A DNA stretch of 64,000 nt from contig NZ_CP056080.1 of the NCBI RefSeq assembly GCF_014217215.1, positions 1,488,001 to 1,552,000 of the forward strand, given 5' to 3'. The first letter of the stretch is position 1, and each line of letters opens with the position of its first letter. The position numbers and the translations under genes are program-made. Below are positions 63,323 through 64,000 of the stretch, piece by piece. This DNA is from Rothia nasimurium. Lineage in GTDB: Bacteria > Actinomycetota > Actinomycetes > Actinomycetales > Micrococcaceae. The notes beneath the pieces were generated by a model that was not told the DNA's origin, made no database searches, and worked only from the letters and a program-made list of their open reading frames with translations.

Positions 63323-64000
63323 GCCAGCGCCCCATCACAATTGAGAAGGGTCTCAGGGGCGAAGCCAGCGCGAATGAATTTCTCGGGTGATGGCACTTCT
63401 GAGGCCACACATACTAGTTGGTCTCCCTCTCGCCTAAATAGGGTACTGGTTTCAATCACCCCGTTTTCGACTCGGTTGCCGACAGCGAGGATTTCTCGCA
63501 CCTGCCGTTTACCGCGCAGATTACGATCGCAGTGAACTACCAGGTCAAAGCAAGAAGCTACCGTGGGAACAACAAACGAACTTGAAATGTTATCGCCCGC
63601 CAAGAGGGGAAGGGTACACATCTTAGTAACTGCATCGCGGGCAGAGTTAGCGTGGATAGTGCAGAGCCCTGGGAGCCCGGAATTGAGCGCAATGAGCATA
63701 TCGAGGGATTCAGCCTCACGCACCTCACCGATGATTAAACGGTCCGGGCGCATTCGTAAGGCTTCTTTCACCAAACGTCGAAGGGGAATCTCGCCGTGGC
63801 CCTCTAAGTTTGGCTGACGACACTGCAAATTCACTACATCACGAAGCGGAATTTTCAACTCAAAGATCTCCTCGCAGGTGATAACGCGTTCTCTCATCCC
63901 GATCGATGCCGATAGGCAGTTCAACATAGTTGTTTTGCCTGCCTGAGTAGCTCCGGAAATCAGGCAGTTGAGCCCGCTGGCCACTGCCGCATCTAAAAAC
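63319..64000 (-). CDS. tadA: Tad pilus secretion ATPase TadA/CpaF, N-terminus beyond the window
   Basis: Hexameric VirB11-type ATPase powering pilin polymerisation. The visible 227 codons give Walker A GATQAGKTTMLN, the Asp box near VITCEEIFELKIP, Walker B LIIGEVREAESLDML and His-box GLCTIHANSARDAVTK, all in order. The frame stays open to the window edge (FLDAAVASGLN), so only the C-terminal half is seen. First tad gene visible; more tad genes likely lie beyond. Confidence 0.93.
   Translation of the reverse strand, partial: FLDAAVASGLNCLISGATQAGKTTMLNCLSASIGMRERVITCEEIFELKIPLRDVVNLQCRQPNLEGHGEIPLRRLVKEALRMRPDRLIIGEVREAESLDMLIALNSGLPGLCTIHANSARDAVTKMCTLPLLAGDNISSSFVVPTVASCFDLVVHCDRNLRGKRQVREILAVGNRVENGVIETSTLFRREGDQLVCVASEVPSPEKFIRAGFAPETLLNCDGALA

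Overview
The window is a high-GC chromosomal segment of an actinobacterium of the order Micrococcales, most likely Micrococcaceae and possibly Rothia. The evidence is the set of lineage markers: SepH, DUF3710, DUF4193, DUF7455, DUF5998 and DUF3093 proteins, a separate ParC/ParE topoisomerase, a fused CydDC exporter, a CeoB/CeoC TrkA pair and a tmRNA tag of the actinobacterial SKRTDFALAA type. The genus is a guess.

Layout. 1-7.7 kb: dxs (partial), an alanine/glycine:sodium symporter, a Mug-type DNA glycosylase, aconitase and an unknown membrane protein. 7.76-23.4 kb: a complete type I-E CRISPR-Cas locus. It has an 89-repeat array read on the minus strand, cas3, a two-gene toxin-antitoxin-like module directly upstream of cas3 on the same strand, a divergent control region, then cas8e-cse2-cas7e-cas5e-cas6e, a strong hairpin, and cas1-cas2. 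23.5-36.8 kb: parC, the cytochrome bd set cydA-cydB-cydDC, mdh and parE. 37-45 kb: an RNA methyltransferase, a KimA-like permease with two TrkA proteins, and the dut-DUF3710-OB-fold cluster. 45-59.9 kb: sepH, a phosphodiesterase, a GNAT/acyl-CoA synthetase fusion, a PucR regulator divergent from an MHS transporter, and the ribosome-rescue group ssrA, smpB and prfB. 59.9-64 kb: a tad/flp pilus operon cut by the window end.

The standout observation is in the divergent region 16835-17172. It holds a degenerate one-spacer mini-CRISPR (pseudo-repeat, pseudo-spacer, pseudo-repeat) with a 62-bp period, against 61 bp in the main array, and with compensatory changes that keep the Cas6 hairpin. Its pseudo-spacer matches 15 of the first 18 bases of a site lying across the -35 box of the cas operon promoter, next to an AAC PAM-like triplet; two of the three mismatches fall at positions 6 and 12, which Cascade flips out. 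This is the architecture expected of a CreR/CreA-like crRNA guiding Cascade to repress its own operon. Next to it, a BrnT-like toxin and ribbon-helix-helix antitoxin pair appears to be co-transcribed with cas3. The two halves of the system could therefore be under separate control: cas3 by the antitoxin, Cascade by its own crRNA-like guide.

All calls come from reading the sequence and supplied translations; no database or folding search was run. Where start codons are ambiguous this is stated.
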